A stretch of 64,000 nt of DNA from an uncultured Bacteroidaceae bacterium (GCA_905235575.1 CAJOLZ010000002.1:173248-237247), one strand, 5' to 3'; numbered from the stretch's first letter, positions 35,374-44,702 are shown. Translations and numbers: made by a program. Notes: a model not told the origin generated them from the sequence alone.

Positions 35374-35381
35374 TAATTTTG
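35374..35381 (+). promoter_or_regulatory. panB promoter, -7 element
   Basis: TAATTTTG fits the TAnnTTTG element 29 bases before the panB ATG. No TTTG is found at the expected distance (TGAC at 35350-35353), so this promoter looks weaker than the divergent addA promoter or needs an activator. Confidence 0.55.
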
Positions 35382-35410
35382 CAACCACTAACCATTAAAC
35401 CCCCAACCAC

Positions 35411-36229
35411 ATGTCAACCTATATAGTTGAAGACACACGCAAGGTCACAGCCCCCCGTCTCCTCGAAATGAAGCAGTCCGGGCAGCCCATCGCCATGCTC
35501 ACCTCCTACGACTACACCACCGCCCGTCTCGTCGACAGCGCAGGGGTCGACGTCATCCTCGTCGGAGACAGCGCCGGCAACGTCATGGCCGGCAACGCCA
35601 CCACCATCCCCGTCACCCTCGACCAGATGATATACCACGCCCGCTGCGTAGCCCGAGGCACCCGTCGCGCCCTCGTCGTCTGCGACATGCCCTTCGGAAC
35701 CTACCACGCCTCGCGCGAAAACGGAGTGCGCAACGCCGTACGGCTCATGCAGCAGAGCGGAGCCGACGCCCTCAAGCTCGAGGGAGGAGCCGAAATAGCA
35801 GACACCGTCCGAGGCATACTCGCCGCAGGCATACCCGTCATGGGACACCTCGGGCTCACCCCACAGAGCGTACACCGATTCGGAGGATACGGAGTGCGCG
35901 CCCGCGAAGACGCCGAGGCACAGAAACTCATCGCCGACGCCCAGCTCCTGCAAGACATCGGCTGCTTTGCACTCGTGCTCGAGAAGATACCCTCGTGGCT
36001 CACCGCCAAGGTCTGCGAGCAGCTCACCATACCCGTTATAGGCATCGGAGCTGGCAAGGCCGACGGACAGGTGCTCGTCGTCAACGACCTGCTCGGCACC
36101 GACCACAGCTTCGCGCCCAAGTTCGTGCGCCGCTATGCCGACCTCCAGACCGTCGTCACCGAGGCCGTCGGAAGCTACGTAGCCGACGTCAAGAGCCGCG
36201 ACTTTCCCAACCAGAGCGAGTCGTACTGA
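35411..36229 (+). CDS. panB: PanB, ketopantoate hydroxymethyltransferase
   Basis: A 272-residue TIM-barrel enzyme that adds a hydroxymethyl group from methylene-tetrahydrofolate to ketoisovalerate, the first step of pantothenate synthesis. Active-site residues are in place: D53 (VGDSAGNV) and D92 (CDMPFGTY) bind Mg, K122/E124 lie in KLEGG, H146 in GHLGLTPQ, and E191 in LEKIP is the catalytic base. The length is normal for the family. It is transcribed alone, divergent from addA, and ends in array F. panC and panD are not nearby. Confidence 0.97.
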   Translation: MSTYIVEDTRKVTAPRLLEMKQSGQPIAMLTSYDYTTARLVDSAGVDVILVGDSAGNVMAGNATTIPVTLDQMIYHARCVARGTRRALVVCDMPFGTYHASRENGVRNAVRLMQQSGADALKLEGGAEIADTVRGILAAGIPVMGHLGLTPQSVHRFGGYGVRAREDAEAQKLIADAQLLQDIGCFALVLEKIPSWLTAKVCEQLTIPVIGIGAGKADGQVLVVNDLLGTDHSFAPKFVRRYADLQTVVTEAVGSYVADVKSRDFPNQSESY

Positions 36230-36292
36230 GAAACCCTCTCAGCAGCCGGCCGACGGGCGTTTCCGAAAACCCCTCCGCAAAGTGCCGTAAAA

Positions 36293-36380
36293 CGCAACGT
36301 GGTGCGTAAGCCAATGCAACGTGCTGCGACAAGCGTCGCACCGTGGTGCGTCATTCGTCGCATCGCAGTGCTTTTTCCCG
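36293..36380. repeat. 22-bp tandem repeat array F (88 bp)
   Basis: Four units at 36293, 36315, 36337 and 36359, each 22 bp (cores CGCAACGTGGTGCG, TGCAACGTGCTGCG, CGCACCGTGGTGCG, CGCATCGCAGTGC). The total of 88 bp equals the other full arrays. It lies after panB in a convergent spacer and is followed by TTTTT. Confidence 0.9.
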
Positions 36381-36402
36381 AGACGTTTGCCGATACACAG
36401 AA

Positions 36403-36443
36403 AGAGCCGGTCCTTTCCCCTTGCGGCGGAGAAGACCGGCTCT
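36403..36443. terminator. Hairpin between panB and the DUF3332 gene
   Basis: A perfect 10-bp inverted repeat, AGAGCCGGTC (36403-36412) and GACCGGCTCT (36434-36443), with a 21-base loop. It lies between convergent genes and may stop both transcripts, although neither side has a strong T-run. Confidence 0.7.
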
Positions 36444-36470
36444 GGATGTATCGACGGGTTTCAGTACCTC

Positions 36471-37016
36471 TCAGTTGAGTGCATAGCAGTTGTCGTAGGC
36501 TGAGACTTCGCGCACTACGGCGAGTCCGGCTGCGTCGTTGGTGACGGTGATGGCGTGTCCGCTGCGCATGGTGGCGCGTATGGTTCCGTCGGCGTTGTAG
36601 CGGAATATCTCGGTGGTCTCTCCGTTCTGTTCGAGAAGCCATGCGTCGGTCTGCGGGTCGTGGATGAACTGTGCCACGGTCTGTGTGCCGTCGCTGATTT
36701 CGTAGCCTTTCTTGGATGCCTTTACGGTGTAGAGTTTTCCGTCGTTGCCCCGCACGGTCTGTGTGGATGCGGACATGGGGTTCTGGCCGCTCCAGAACTC
36801 GATGGTGTTGAGGACTACGGCGTCGACGAAGAGGCAGATGGTTCCTGCGATGGGCTGCAGGATGAAGCCTACGATTCCGTTGACAATCTTGCTGTTGGTC
36901 ATGTTGCACTGCCACTTCTCGTATCTGTTGAAGAGACTGAAGGAGCCGATGCAGGATGTGGTGAGCATTGAGCCGGCCAGCAGGAGGGCGGCCACCTTGA
37001 ACATGTGTTTTTTCAT
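36471..37016 (-). CDS. DUF3332 lipoprotein
   Basis: 181 residues. A lipoprotein signal peptide (LTTSC, lipidated C22) is followed by a hydrophobic segment (about 47-66, ...VGFILQPIAGTICLFVDAVV) and a C-terminal soluble beta-rich half. The pattern F-N-R-Y-E-K-W then N-x-I-V-x-F-I-L-Q-P-I-A-G matches the DUF3332 family. The function of the family is unknown; a cell-envelope location is expected. It is transcribed alone. Confidence 0.88.
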   Translation of the reverse strand: MKKHMFKVAALLLAGSMLTTSCIGSFSLFNRYEKWQCNMTNSKIVNGIVGFILQPIAGTICLFVDAVVLNTIEFWSGQNPMSASTQTVRGNDGKLYTVKASKKGYEISDGTQTVAQFIHDPQTDAWLLEQNGETTEIFRYNADGTIRATMRSGHAITVTNDAAGLAVVREVSAYDNCYALN

Positions 37017-37081
37017 CTTTTCTTTGGTTTTAGGGTTGTTGTTTGTTTGTTATTTTTCGGGCTTTCGCTCGTTTCTTTTTG

Positions 37082-37089
37082 CAAATATA
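37082..37089 (-). promoter_or_regulatory. DUF3332 gene promoter, -7 element
   Basis: On the minus strand TATATTTG fits TAnnTTTG, 66 bases before the ATG. No TTTG is found 19-20 bases further upstream. Confidence 0.45.
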
Positions 37090-37155
37090 GGAAAAGTTTT
37101 GTTTCGTTGGTTGCTGGCTGAGGATTATTTTCTGTGTTTTGGGCGTTTCTTTACC

Positions 37156-37347
37156 TGCGGTCTAAGATACTCTTGCTCGAAAATACTCAAACAAGTTCTT
37201 CAACACCCACTAACGTGGGCAGAAGCGGCAGAGCCGAGCGTGGCATTTTCCTCGCTTATTCGTACTCTGACCTTCGCTCGAAAATACTTCCGCTCGAAAA
37301 TACTCAAACAAGTTTGGCATTTTCCTCGCTTATTTGTATCTTTGCAG
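37156..37347 (+). repeat. Interrupted dimer of the 75-bp promoter repeat upstream of ileS
   Basis: The distal copy runs 37156-37197, is broken by a 43-base insertion (37198-37240), and resumes at 37241 with TGGCATTTTCCTCGCTTATT. The proximal copy (about 37267-37347) is intact and ends in TATCTTTGCAG. The same distal/proximal differences seen at tamB (GTCTAAGA versus TCGAAAAT) are present, so the dimer is the repeated unit. Confidence 0.88.
37313..37344 (+). promoter_or_regulatory. ileS promoter, inside the 75-bp repeat
   Basis: TTTG (37313-37316), 20 bases, TATCTTTG (37337-37344). The leader to ATG 37424 is about 75 bases. Only the proximal repeat copy has an intact -7 element; the distal copy reads TACTCTG. 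Confidence 0.87.
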
Positions 37348-37423
37348 CCAAAAATATAAAAAGAGGTATAGAAAGTATTGAAATGGACCTTTGGTCTGCG
37401 ATTTTTAATCGATTGATTGTATT

Positions 37424-40400
37424 ATGGGAAAATATTTTGCTGAGCGGGGGAAACTGAACCTGAGTGAGGTTAACAAGGAGGTGCTGGCGCAGTGGGACGA
37501 CGAGAATGTCTTCGGGCGCAGTATTGAGGAACGCGAGGGTTGTCCTTCGTTTATTTTCTTCGAGGGTCCTCCTTCGGCGAACGGTCACCCAGGCATTCAT
37601 CATGTCTTGGCGCGCAGTATCAAGGATGTGTTCTGTCGTTTCCGCACGATGAGGGGCTTCCGCGTGGAGCGCAAGGCTGGCTGGGATACGCACGGCCTGC
37701 CTGTGGAACTGGGTGTGGAGAAGGAACTGGGCATCACGAAGGAGGATATCGGCAAGTCTATCAGCATTGAGGACTATAACCGGAAGTGCCGCGAGAATGT
37801 GATGATGTTCACCAGTGAATGGACCGACCTGAGCCGCCGCATGGGGTACTGGGTGGACATGGAGCATCCTTACATTACGTATGACAATAAGTATATCGAG
37901 ACGCTGTGGTGGTTGCTGAAGCGTCTCTACGAGAAGGGTCTGCTCTACAAGGGCTATACGATTCAGCCTTACAGCCCTGCAGCCGGTACGGGCCTGAGCA
38001 GCCATGAACTGAACCAGCCGGGTTGTTACCGCGACGTGAAGGACACGACGGTGACGGCTCAGTTTGCTATCACGGAGAAGCTTGGCGGTGTGGAGAATGC
38101 CGAGGGGCTGCCGCTCTATATGCTGGCGTGGACGACGACGCCCTGGACGCTGCCTTCGAACACGGCGCTCTGTGTGGGTCCGAAGATTGACTATGTGGTG
38201 GTGAAGGGGCAGAATCCTTATTCGAAGGAGGAAGCGCTCTACATTGTGGCCGAAGCGCGCCGCGAGGTTTATTTCCCGGAAGGAAAGTCTGAGGATATCG
38301 TTTGGCGCGGTACGGGTGCCGACCTCTTGGGCCTGCACTATCGGCAACTCTTCCCGTGGGTGAAACCTACGGAGGTGAAGGAGGGCGTGTTCGTTACAAA
38401 GGTGGAAGATGCCTTCCGTGTTATCCCAGGCGATTATGTGACGACTGAGGACGGTACGGGCATCGTTCATATTGCGCCGACGTTTGGTGCAGACGATGCG
38501 AAGGTGGCTCGCGATGCAGGTGTCCCTGCGCTCTTTGTCGTGGACCGTCTGGGTGACCCTCGTCCGATGGTGGACTTTACGGGTAAGTATTTCTTGCCTG
38601 AAGATATGGACCAGAAGTTTTACGAAACTTGTGTTGACCACGAGGCTTATGCCCAGCATCAGGGGGCTTTCGTGAAGAATGCCTACGATCCTCGCTTCGC
38701 GGCTCTTGACGAGAAGGAATTGGCGAAGACGGAGGACCTGAACATCGTTCTCTGCATGGAGATGAAGCAGGCTGGCCTGGCTTTCAAGATTGAGAAACAT
38801 GTTCATAATTATCCGCATTGCTGGCGCACCGACAAGCCTGTGCTTTATTATCCGCTGGACAGCTGGTTCATAAAGGCTTCGGCGGTGAAGGAAAGGATGC
38901 AGGAACTGAACCGCACCATCTTGTGGAAACCTGAGAGCACCGGTACGGGTCGCTTCGGCAAATGGCTCGAGAACCTGAACGACTGGAACCTGAGCCGTAG
39001 CCGCTATTGGGGAACTCCGTTGCCCATCTGGCGCAACAAAGACACGAAGGAGGAGAAGTGCATCGGCTCGGTGGAAGAGCTCTATCGCGAGATTGAATGT
39101 GCCGTAGAGGCTGGTGTGATGAAGAGCAATCCGCTGAAGGAACGTGGTTTCAAGCCGAGCGACATGTCGCAAGAGAATTATGACCGCATCGACCTTCATC
39201 GTCCTTACGTTGACGAAATCCGACTGGTGGGCGAGAGTGGTGCCGAACTGAAGCGTGAGACGGACCTGATTGATGTCTGGTTTGACTCGGGTGCCATGCC
39301 TTACGCTCAGATTCATTATCCTTTCGAAAACAAGGAGAAACTGGATAACCGACAGGCTTTCCCTGCCGACTTCATCGCCGAAGGTGTCGACCAGACGCGT
39401 GGTTGGTTCTATACGCTCCATGCCATTGCTACTATGGTTTCGGATTCTGTGGCCTACAAGGCTGTGATCAGCAACGGACTGGTTCTGGATAAGAACGGAA
39501 TGAAGATGAGCAAACGTCTGGGAAATGCTATCGACCCCTTTGGCGCCATCGAAGAATATGGTTCGGACGCTGTCCGCTGGTACATGATTACGAACAGCGC
39601 ACCTTGGGACAACTTGAAGTTCGACATCGAAGGTGTGCAAGAAGTTAGCCGCACCTTCTTCGGCAAGTTGTTCCAGACCTACAGTTTCCTGACAATGTAT
39701 GCCAATGTTGACGGCTGGCACTATGAGGAAGAGAATGTTCCGATGAGCGACCGTCCCGAGATGGACCGCTGGATTCTCTCGGAACTGAACTCGCTGGTGC
39801 TTCAGGTTACCGAATGTTACGAATCATACGAACCGACACGAGCCGGACGTCTCATTCAATCGTTTGTCGTGGACAATGTGAGCAATTGGTTTGTCCGCCT
39901 GAGCAAGAAACGCTTCTGGGGTTCGGCGATGAGTCTCGACAAACTGAGCGCCTATCAGACGTTATATACTTGTCTGGAGACTGTGGCACGCTTGATGGCT
40001 CCCATTGCTCCTTTCTATGCCGACCGTCTCTATCGTGACTTGAATGAAGCAACCGGCAAGGAGAAACTTCAGAGTGTTCACCTGGCATCGTTCCCCGTGG
40101 CCGACGAAAGTCTGATAGATAAAGAACAGGAGCAACGGATGGAACTGGCACAGCAGTTGACCTCGATGATACTCTCTCTTCGAAAGAAGGAGCAGATTGT
40201 TGTGAAACAACCTCTGCAGCGCATCGCCATCCCTGCCATCGATGCAGAGCAACAGCAACGCATCACGGCCATGAAACAACTTATTCTGGATGAAGTGAAC
40301 GTCAAGGAACTGGAGTTTGTTGAAGCCCAAGGCATGCTGGTGAAGAAGGTGAAGTGCAACTTCCGCACAATGGGTAAGAAGTTCGGCAAGTTAATGAAAG

Positions 40401-40819
40401 CAGTAAACGAAGCCGTCACCTCGATGTCGCAGGAGCAGATAGCACGTCTGGAAAGTGAAGAACATCTGCCACTGAAACTCTCGACAGGAGAAGATGTGAC
40501 CGTCGATCTGGAGGATATCGAAATCTTCAGCGAAGACATCCCAGGATGGAGTGTCGCCAACGAAGGTACGCTGACCGTGGCTCTCGATCTGACCATTACT
40601 GAAGACTTGCGACTCGAGGGTATTGCCCGTGAATTGATTCGCAGCATTCAGACTTTGCGCAAAGACAGCGGATTCGAGATAACAGACCGCATTCGAGTGA
40701 CGATTCCCGAAAACGAGGATAACAAGGCTTGTCTCGGTGCATTCGAACAATACATCGCATCGCAAGTGTTGGCCGATGAAGTTGCACTCGGCAATGAACT
40801 TAACGTGAGAAAAATATAA
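37424..40819 (+). CDS. ileS: Isoleucyl-tRNA synthetase
   Basis: A 1131-residue class I synthetase charging tRNA-Ile. The nucleotide-binding motif is GPPSANGHPGIHH (48-60), where GIHH stands in place of canonical HIGH; from memory this variant is usual in Bacteroidetes IleS. KMSKR is at 694-698. The editing CP1 domain (about 190-420, with WTTTPWTLPSN) and the anticodon-binding and C-terminal domains are present. It heads the series ileS-dksA-like-lspA-DUF4296, which is conserved in the phylum. Confidence 0.97.
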   Translation: MGKYFAERGKLNLSEVNKEVLAQWDDENVFGRSIEEREGCPSFIFFEGPPSANGHPGIHHVLARSIKDVFCRFRTMRGFRVERKAGWDTHGLPVELGVEKELGITKEDIGKSISIEDYNRKCRENVMMFTSEWTDLSRRMGYWVDMEHPYITYDNKYIETLWWLLKRLYEKGLLYKGYTIQPYSPAAGTGLSSHELNQPGCYRDVKDTTVTAQFAITEKLGGVENAEGLPLYMLAWTTTPWTLPSNTALCVGPKIDYVVVKGQNPYSKEEALYIVAEARREVYFPEGKSEDIVWRGTGADLLGLHYRQLFPWVKPTEVKEGVFVTKVEDAFRVIPGDYVTTEDGTGIVHIAPTFGADDAKVARDAGVPALFVVDRLGDPRPMVDFTGKYFLPEDMDQKFYETCVDHEAYAQHQGAFVKNAYDPRFAALDEKELAKTEDLNIVLCMEMKQAGLAFKIEKHVHNYPHCWRTDKPVLYYPLDSWFIKASAVKERMQELNRTILWKPESTGTGRFGKWLENLNDWNLSRSRYWGTPLPIWRNKDTKEEKCIGSVEELYREIECAVEAGVMKSNPLKERGFKPSDMSQENYDRIDLHRPYVDEIRLVGESGAELKRETDLIDVWFDSGAMPYAQIHYPFENKEKLDNRQAFPADFIAEGVDQTRGWFYTLHAIATMVSDSVAYKAVISNGLVLDKNGMKMSKRLGNAIDPFGAIEEYGSDAVRWYMITNSAPWDNLKFDIEGVQEVSRTFFGKLFQTYSFLTMYANVDGWHYEEENVPMSDRPEMDRWILSELNSLVLQVTECYESYEPTRAGRLIQSFVVDNVSNWFVRLSKKRFWGSAMSLDKLSAYQTLYTCLETVARLMAPIAPFYADRLYRDLNEATGKEKLQSVHLASFPVADESLIDKEQEQRMELAQQLTSMILSLRKKEQIVVKQPLQRIAIPAIDAEQQQRITAMKQLILDEVNVKELEFVEAQGMLVKKVKCNFRTMGKKFGKLMKAVNEAVTSMSQEQIARLESEEHLPLKLSTGEDVTVDLEDIEIFSEDIPGWSVANEGTLTVALDLTITEDLRLEGIARELIRSIQTLRKDSGFEITDRIRVTIPENEDNKACLGAFEQYIASQVLADEVALGNELNVRKI

Positions 40820-40849
40820 TATCCACCCTTAATGTTTGTATAGTAAACT

Positions 40850-41236
40850 ATGGAAGTGAAAGTGAGATATTCCGACGAAGAATTGGAGGAATTCCGCCAG
40901 TTAATTCAAGAGAAGCTGGCCGTAGCTCGCAAGGATTATGAGACGCTGATGGATCAGCTGACGAACCGCAAAGGTAATGGTGTTGATGACACAACTCCCA
41001 CCTTTCATGCTCTCGAGGAAGGTGCAGCCACGCAGTTCAAGGAAGCTACAATGAGCATGGCTGCCAGAACGCAGAAGTTCATAAAGGGGCTTGAGGCTGC
41101 GCTCATCCGCATCGACAACAAGACCTATGGTGTCTGCCGCGAGACGGGAAAACTGATACCCAAAGAACGTCTGAGAGCCGTTCCTCATGCCACCCTTAGC
41201 ATTGAGGCAAAACAGATGCGTGACAGGAGAAAATAG
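40850..41236 (+). CDS. TraR/DksA-family zinc-finger-like protein with one cysteine
   Basis: A 128-residue protein. A coiled-coil N-terminal half (about 8-90) is followed by the remnant of a zinc finger. Only C96 remains in YGVCRETGKLIPKERL; the other three cysteines of the C4 finger are replaced. DksA-type proteins bind RNA polymerase through the secondary channel and, with ppGpp, reset transcription. A polymerase role is likely but rests on the family, and metal binding is doubtful. It lies 30 bases after ileS, with lspA starting 1 base after its stop. Confidence 0.88.
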   Translation: MEVKVRYSDEELEEFRQLIQEKLAVARKDYETLMDQLTNRKGNGVDDTTPTFHALEEGAATQFKEATMSMAARTQKFIKGLEAALIRIDNKTYGVCRETGKLIPKERLRAVPHATLSIEAKQMRDRRK

Positions 41237-41237
41237 A

Positions 41238-41843
41238 ATGCTGAAGAAAAGACTGCAGACGACGCTGGCAGTTCTTCTGACAGTGGGAATCCTGATTATT
41301 GACCAAGTCATCAAGATCTCGGTCAAGACAGGAATGTCGCTCCACGAGAGCCGTCGCGTTACCGATTGGTTCTATATTCTCTTTACGGAGAATCGTGGAA
41401 TGGCCTTCGGTATCGAAATCTTCGACAAGTATTTCCTCACCAGTTTCCGCATCGTAGCCGTTGCAGTCCTCTCCTGGTATATTTACCGACGAATCCGTCA
41501 AGGTATCAAATGGGGCTTCCTTATTTGCCTTATCATGATATTGGCCGGAGCTGCAGGAAACATCATCGATTGTCTCTTCTATGGGATGATATTCAATGAC
41601 CCCATTCCTCCCGGTGTGGCAGAGTTTGTTCCGTGGGGTTGCGGCTATGCTCCGGTTATGTTGGGGCGTGTGGTAGATATGTTTTATTTCCCGCTTGTCG
41701 AATGGGATTGGCCTCACTGGCTTCCATTCTGTGGCGGAGAACATTTCATCTTCTTTAGTCCAGTCTTTAATTTTGCAGACGCCTGCATATCATGCGGTTG
41801 CGTCGCTTTGGTGATATTCTACTACAAGTCTTTCCGTGAATGA
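41238..41843 (+). CDS. lspA: Lipoprotein signal peptidase (LspA)
   Basis: A 201-residue inner-membrane aspartic peptidase that cleaves the signal peptide of prolipoproteins. Helices lie at about 9-28, 68-82, 93-110 and 181-196. The catalytic aspartates are D111 (GNIID) and D181 (FNFAD), with the family motif E-N-x-G-x-A-F at 51-57. The start is set at ATG 41238, directly after the upstream stop; 17 more upstream codons overlap the dksA-like gene and look unrelated. A 40-residue insert between the catalytic Asp helices is longer than in E. coli. It overlaps the next gene by 4 bases. Confidence 0.95.
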   Translation: MLKKRLQTTLAVLLTVGILIIDQVIKISVKTGMSLHESRRVTDWFYILFTENRGMAFGIEIFDKYFLTSFRIVAVAVLSWYIYRRIRQGIKWGFLICLIMILAGAAGNIIDCLFYGMIFNDPIPPGVAEFVPWGCGYAPVMLGRVVDMFYFPLVEWDWPHWLPFCGGEHFIFFSPVFNFADACISCGCVALVIFYYKSFRE

Positions 41844-42844
41844 GACATCTCCATCTCTTCCTCTTAGGCCTACTTATGCTTTCGGCGTGCAAACCAAGTC
41901 GCCCCAGCTATGTAATCTCCGAAAAGAAGATGGAAGACATCATGGTAGACTATCATTTGGCACAGGGAATAGCCGATGTCCAAGGAGGAAATCGTGAAGT
42001 GCAGACCTACAAGAATGTGCAGGCGGTTTTCCGAAAATACAATGTCACAGAGGAACGTTTCGATTCGTCGCTGATTTACTACAGCACGTATTCCGAAAAG
42101 ATGTCTGAGATATACAAGCGTGTGGCACTTCGTGTAGAAACGATGGCATCGCTGATGGGTGTTGACGCTCAACAACCTTCTCAAGACAGATATGCTGACC
42201 TGACCAGCGAGGGCGACACCGCAAACATTTGGTCAGACCAACCCTTTGTCATTCTTCAGCCGAACAAGTTGCAGAACATGTTCAGCTTCTTCATCCCAGC
42301 CGATTCAACATTCCGTCTTGGCGACAGTTTCCTATGGCGCTTCAATACGAATTTCCGTATTCAAAATCAAAAGGGCGATGTCTATTCTATTCTCTTGATA
42401 CGCTACGAGACGGAAGAAGAAGACACCGTGGCCAATGGAATGGTTACTCTCAGCGACTCGAAACTCTATGAGATAGACTATACTCCCGACATGCGTCTCG
42501 ACAGCCTGCGCATCAAGAATATCAGCGGTTATATCTTCTGGTCTCTGCCCGACAAGAAGAACGCAGGCGATTTTTCCTTGCTTATCGTGAAAGATATTAG
42601 CCTGATTCGTTTCCACAAACAAGAATCCGAATCAGAAGAGACAGATGTACTTCAACTCGATTCGCTCGAGACCGACAGCATCAGTGAGGACGTTCAGCCT
42701 GTTGCACCTGTTCGTCTGAGTCCTACCGAGCGTCGCGATCAACAACCTCGCGAACAAAAACAACGAATCAAGAAGGAGTCTCCCATAGATCCCAACCTGC
42801 TTAACCCTGCACCACGTCGGCAACAGCCTAACCAACGCAAATGA
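41840..42844 (+). CDS. DUF4296 lipoprotein
   Basis: 334 residues. The lipobox is LSAC (C17). The N-terminal DUF4296 domain (about 25-115, S-E-K-K-M-E-D-I-M-V-D-Y-H-L-A) is helical. The middle is beta-rich, and the tail (about 275-334) is rich in Gln, Arg and Pro and probably disordered. The family follows lspA in many Bacteroidetes and its function is unknown. The start overlaps lspA and the end overlaps a 56-aa gene, both as ATGA. Confidence 0.88.
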   Translation: MRHLHLFLLGLLMLSACKPSRPSYVISEKKMEDIMVDYHLAQGIADVQGGNREVQTYKNVQAVFRKYNVTEERFDSSLIYYSTYSEKMSEIYKRVALRVETMASLMGVDAQQPSQDRYADLTSEGDTANIWSDQPFVILQPNKLQNMFSFFIPADSTFRLGDSFLWRFNTNFRIQNQKGDVYSILLIRYETEEEDTVANGMVTLSDSKLYEIDYTPDMRLDSLRIKNISGYIFWSLPDKKNAGDFSLLIVKDISLIRFHKQESESEETDVLQLDSLETDSISEDVQPVAPVRLSPTERRDQQPREQKQRIKKESPIDPNLLNPAPRRQQPNQRK

Positions 42845-43011
42845 CACGAAAACTGGCATACAATAGGTTGCGTTTTCCCGATGGTACAGAGTCTTTCGGA
42901 CCGTTTGTAGTTTGCATCGACGACCACGGTAACCACATCTCACACCACAGACTCGTTTGTGAAGAAGAATCTACCGAGTGGGTTGGTGGGACTTTCGAGA
43001 TAATGGATTAG
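42841..43011 (+). CDS. Conserved-looking 56-residue protein
   Basis: ATG 42841 overlaps the DUF4296 stop (ATGA) and the frame runs to TAG 43009-43011. The product begins MTRKLAYNRLRF and contains F-G-P-F-V-V and H-H-R-L-V, with a compact beta-like pattern and no signal peptide. The tight overlap, the codon use of its neighbours and the clean end support a real small gene at the end of the ileS operon. I do not recognise the family. Confidence 0.7.
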   Translation: MTRKLAYNRLRFPDGTESFGPFVVCIDDHGNHISHHRLVCEEESTEWVGGTFEIMD

Positions 43012-43042
43012 AATATTTATAAAGAAATAAATCAATTCAATT

Positions 43043-43315
43043 ATGGAAAAGACTATCATAACAGTGGTGGGGAAAGATACCACCGGTATCATCGCACATG
43101 TTTGCACCTATCTGGCAGACAATGAAATCAACATTCTGGACATCTCGCAAACCATCGTACAGGGATATTTCAACATGATGATGATTGCTGACTTTGCCCA
43201 CATTCAGAAGCCTTTCACTCAGATTGCTTCGGAACTTAATGAAGTAGGGGAGCGACTTGGGGTGCAGGTTAAATGCCAGCGTGAAGAGATTTTCGAGAAG
43301 ATGCATCGAATCTGA
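43043..43315 (+). CDS. ACT-domain protein (UPF0237 type)
   Basis: 90 residues forming a single ACT domain (ITVVGKDTTGIIAHV, then D-N-E-I-N-I-L-D-I-S-Q). Stand-alone ACT proteins of this type are thought to sense small ligands such as amino acids; the ligand is unknown. The family is commonly found directly before a UPF0210 (DUF711) gene, as here (24 bases), and the two are believed to act together. Confidence 0.92.
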   Translation: MEKTIITVVGKDTTGIIAHVCTYLADNEINILDISQTIVQGYFNMMMIADFAHIQKPFTQIASELNEVGERLGVQVKCQREEIFEKMHRI

Positions 43316-43339
43316 TAAACCTCAAACCCATTGCAAACG

Positions 43340-44693
43340 ATGATTAACATAAACGAAGTCATTGAGACCAACAAGATGGTGGAGGAGGAAACCCTCGACG
43401 TACGCACCATCACGATGGGAATCAATTTGTTGGATTGTGCAGACAGCGACCTCGACCGCTGTTGTGAGCGCATCTATAAGAAGATAACCACACTGGCTCG
43501 AAACCTTGTATCCACGGGCGAGGAAATCAGTTGTGAGATTGGCATACCCATTGTCAACAAGCGTGTTAGCATCACTCCCATCAGTCTTGTCGGCGGTTCG
43601 TGCTGCAAGACTCCAGCTGATTTCGTCAAAATTGCCCGTACGCTTGATAAGGCAGCGAAGGAGATTGGCATCAACTTCATGGGTGGATACAGTGCTATTG
43701 TCAGCAAAGGCATGAGCGCTGCCGATGAACTTTTGATTCGTTCCATACCCGAAGCCCTTGCTTGCACGGAACGTATCTGCAGCAGCGTGAATGTTGGAAG
43801 TACCAAGACTGGTATCAACATGGATGCCGTGCGGCTGATGGGTGAGATTATCCGAGAGACAGCTGAAGCCACACGCGAACGTGACTCTCTGGGCTGTGCC
43901 AAGTTGGTTGTGTTGTGCAATGCCCCTGACGACAATCCTTTCATGGCGGGTGCTTTCCATGGGGTGAGCGAAGACGATGCCATCATCAACGTCGGCGTGA
44001 GTGGTCCGGGTGTGGTTCACTATGCACTGAAGAGCATTCGTGGAGCCAGTTTCGAAGTGCTCTGCGAGACCATCAAGCGCACGGCGTTCAAGATTACCCG
44101 CGTAGGTCAGTATGTGGCTCAGGAAGCCAGCCGACGCCTGGGTGTTCCGTTTGGAATCATCGACTTGAGTTTAGCTCCCACGCCTGCCATTGGCGATTCC
44201 GTGGCCGACATTCTTTGTGAAATCGGACTTGAGCATGCAGGTGCTCCCGGTACGACAGCGGCGCTTGCACTTCTGAACGACCAGGTGAAGAAGGGCGGCG
44301 TAATGGCAAGTTCGTATGTGGGCGGCTTGAGTGGCGCATTCATCCCCGTGAGCGAGGACCAAGGCATGGTGGATGCCGTGTTGGCTGGTGCACTCACGTT
44401 GGAGAAACTCGAAGCCATGACGTGCCGGTCTCGATATGATTGCCATTCCGGGCGACACACCGGCTTCGTCCATCAGCGGACTGATAGCTGACGAATCGGC
44501 TATAGGTATGGTGAATCAGAAGACGACAGCCGTGCGCATCATACCTGTCATTGGTAAGGGAGTAGGGGAGAGCGTGCAGTTCGGCGGACTGCTGGGTGCG
44601 GCTCCCATCATGCCCATCAATCGTTTTAGCTGCGAGGCTTTCATCAACCGCAAGGGACGTATCCCTGCGCCAATCCATTCATTCAAAAACTAA
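43340..44693 (+). pseudogene. UPF0210 (PFL family, DUF711) gene with a frameshift
   Basis: The first 360 codons from ATG 43340 (MININEV) match the family: [17 protein letters not shown] and G-V-S-G-P-G-V-V. At about 44418-44428 the frame changes, and the rest of the protein ([12 protein letters not shown] to the end) continues in another frame to 44693. Family members have about four to five extra residues at this join, so a deletion of about 11 bases is the simplest cause. Without correction the first frame runs on to an unrelated end at 44491. Either a real lesion or an assembly error. Confidence 0.85.
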
Positions 44694-44702
44694 TCTGTCA
44701 GC

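Noticed and set aside
37424-37603. Altered HIGH motif of IleS as evidence of a defective enzyme
   Set aside because: GIHH in this position is, to my knowledge, normal for IleS of this phylum, and KMSKR is intact.
37304-39721. 805-codon minus-strand frame opposite ileS
   Set aside because: The antisense shadow of a strongly conserved synthetase; no motifs.
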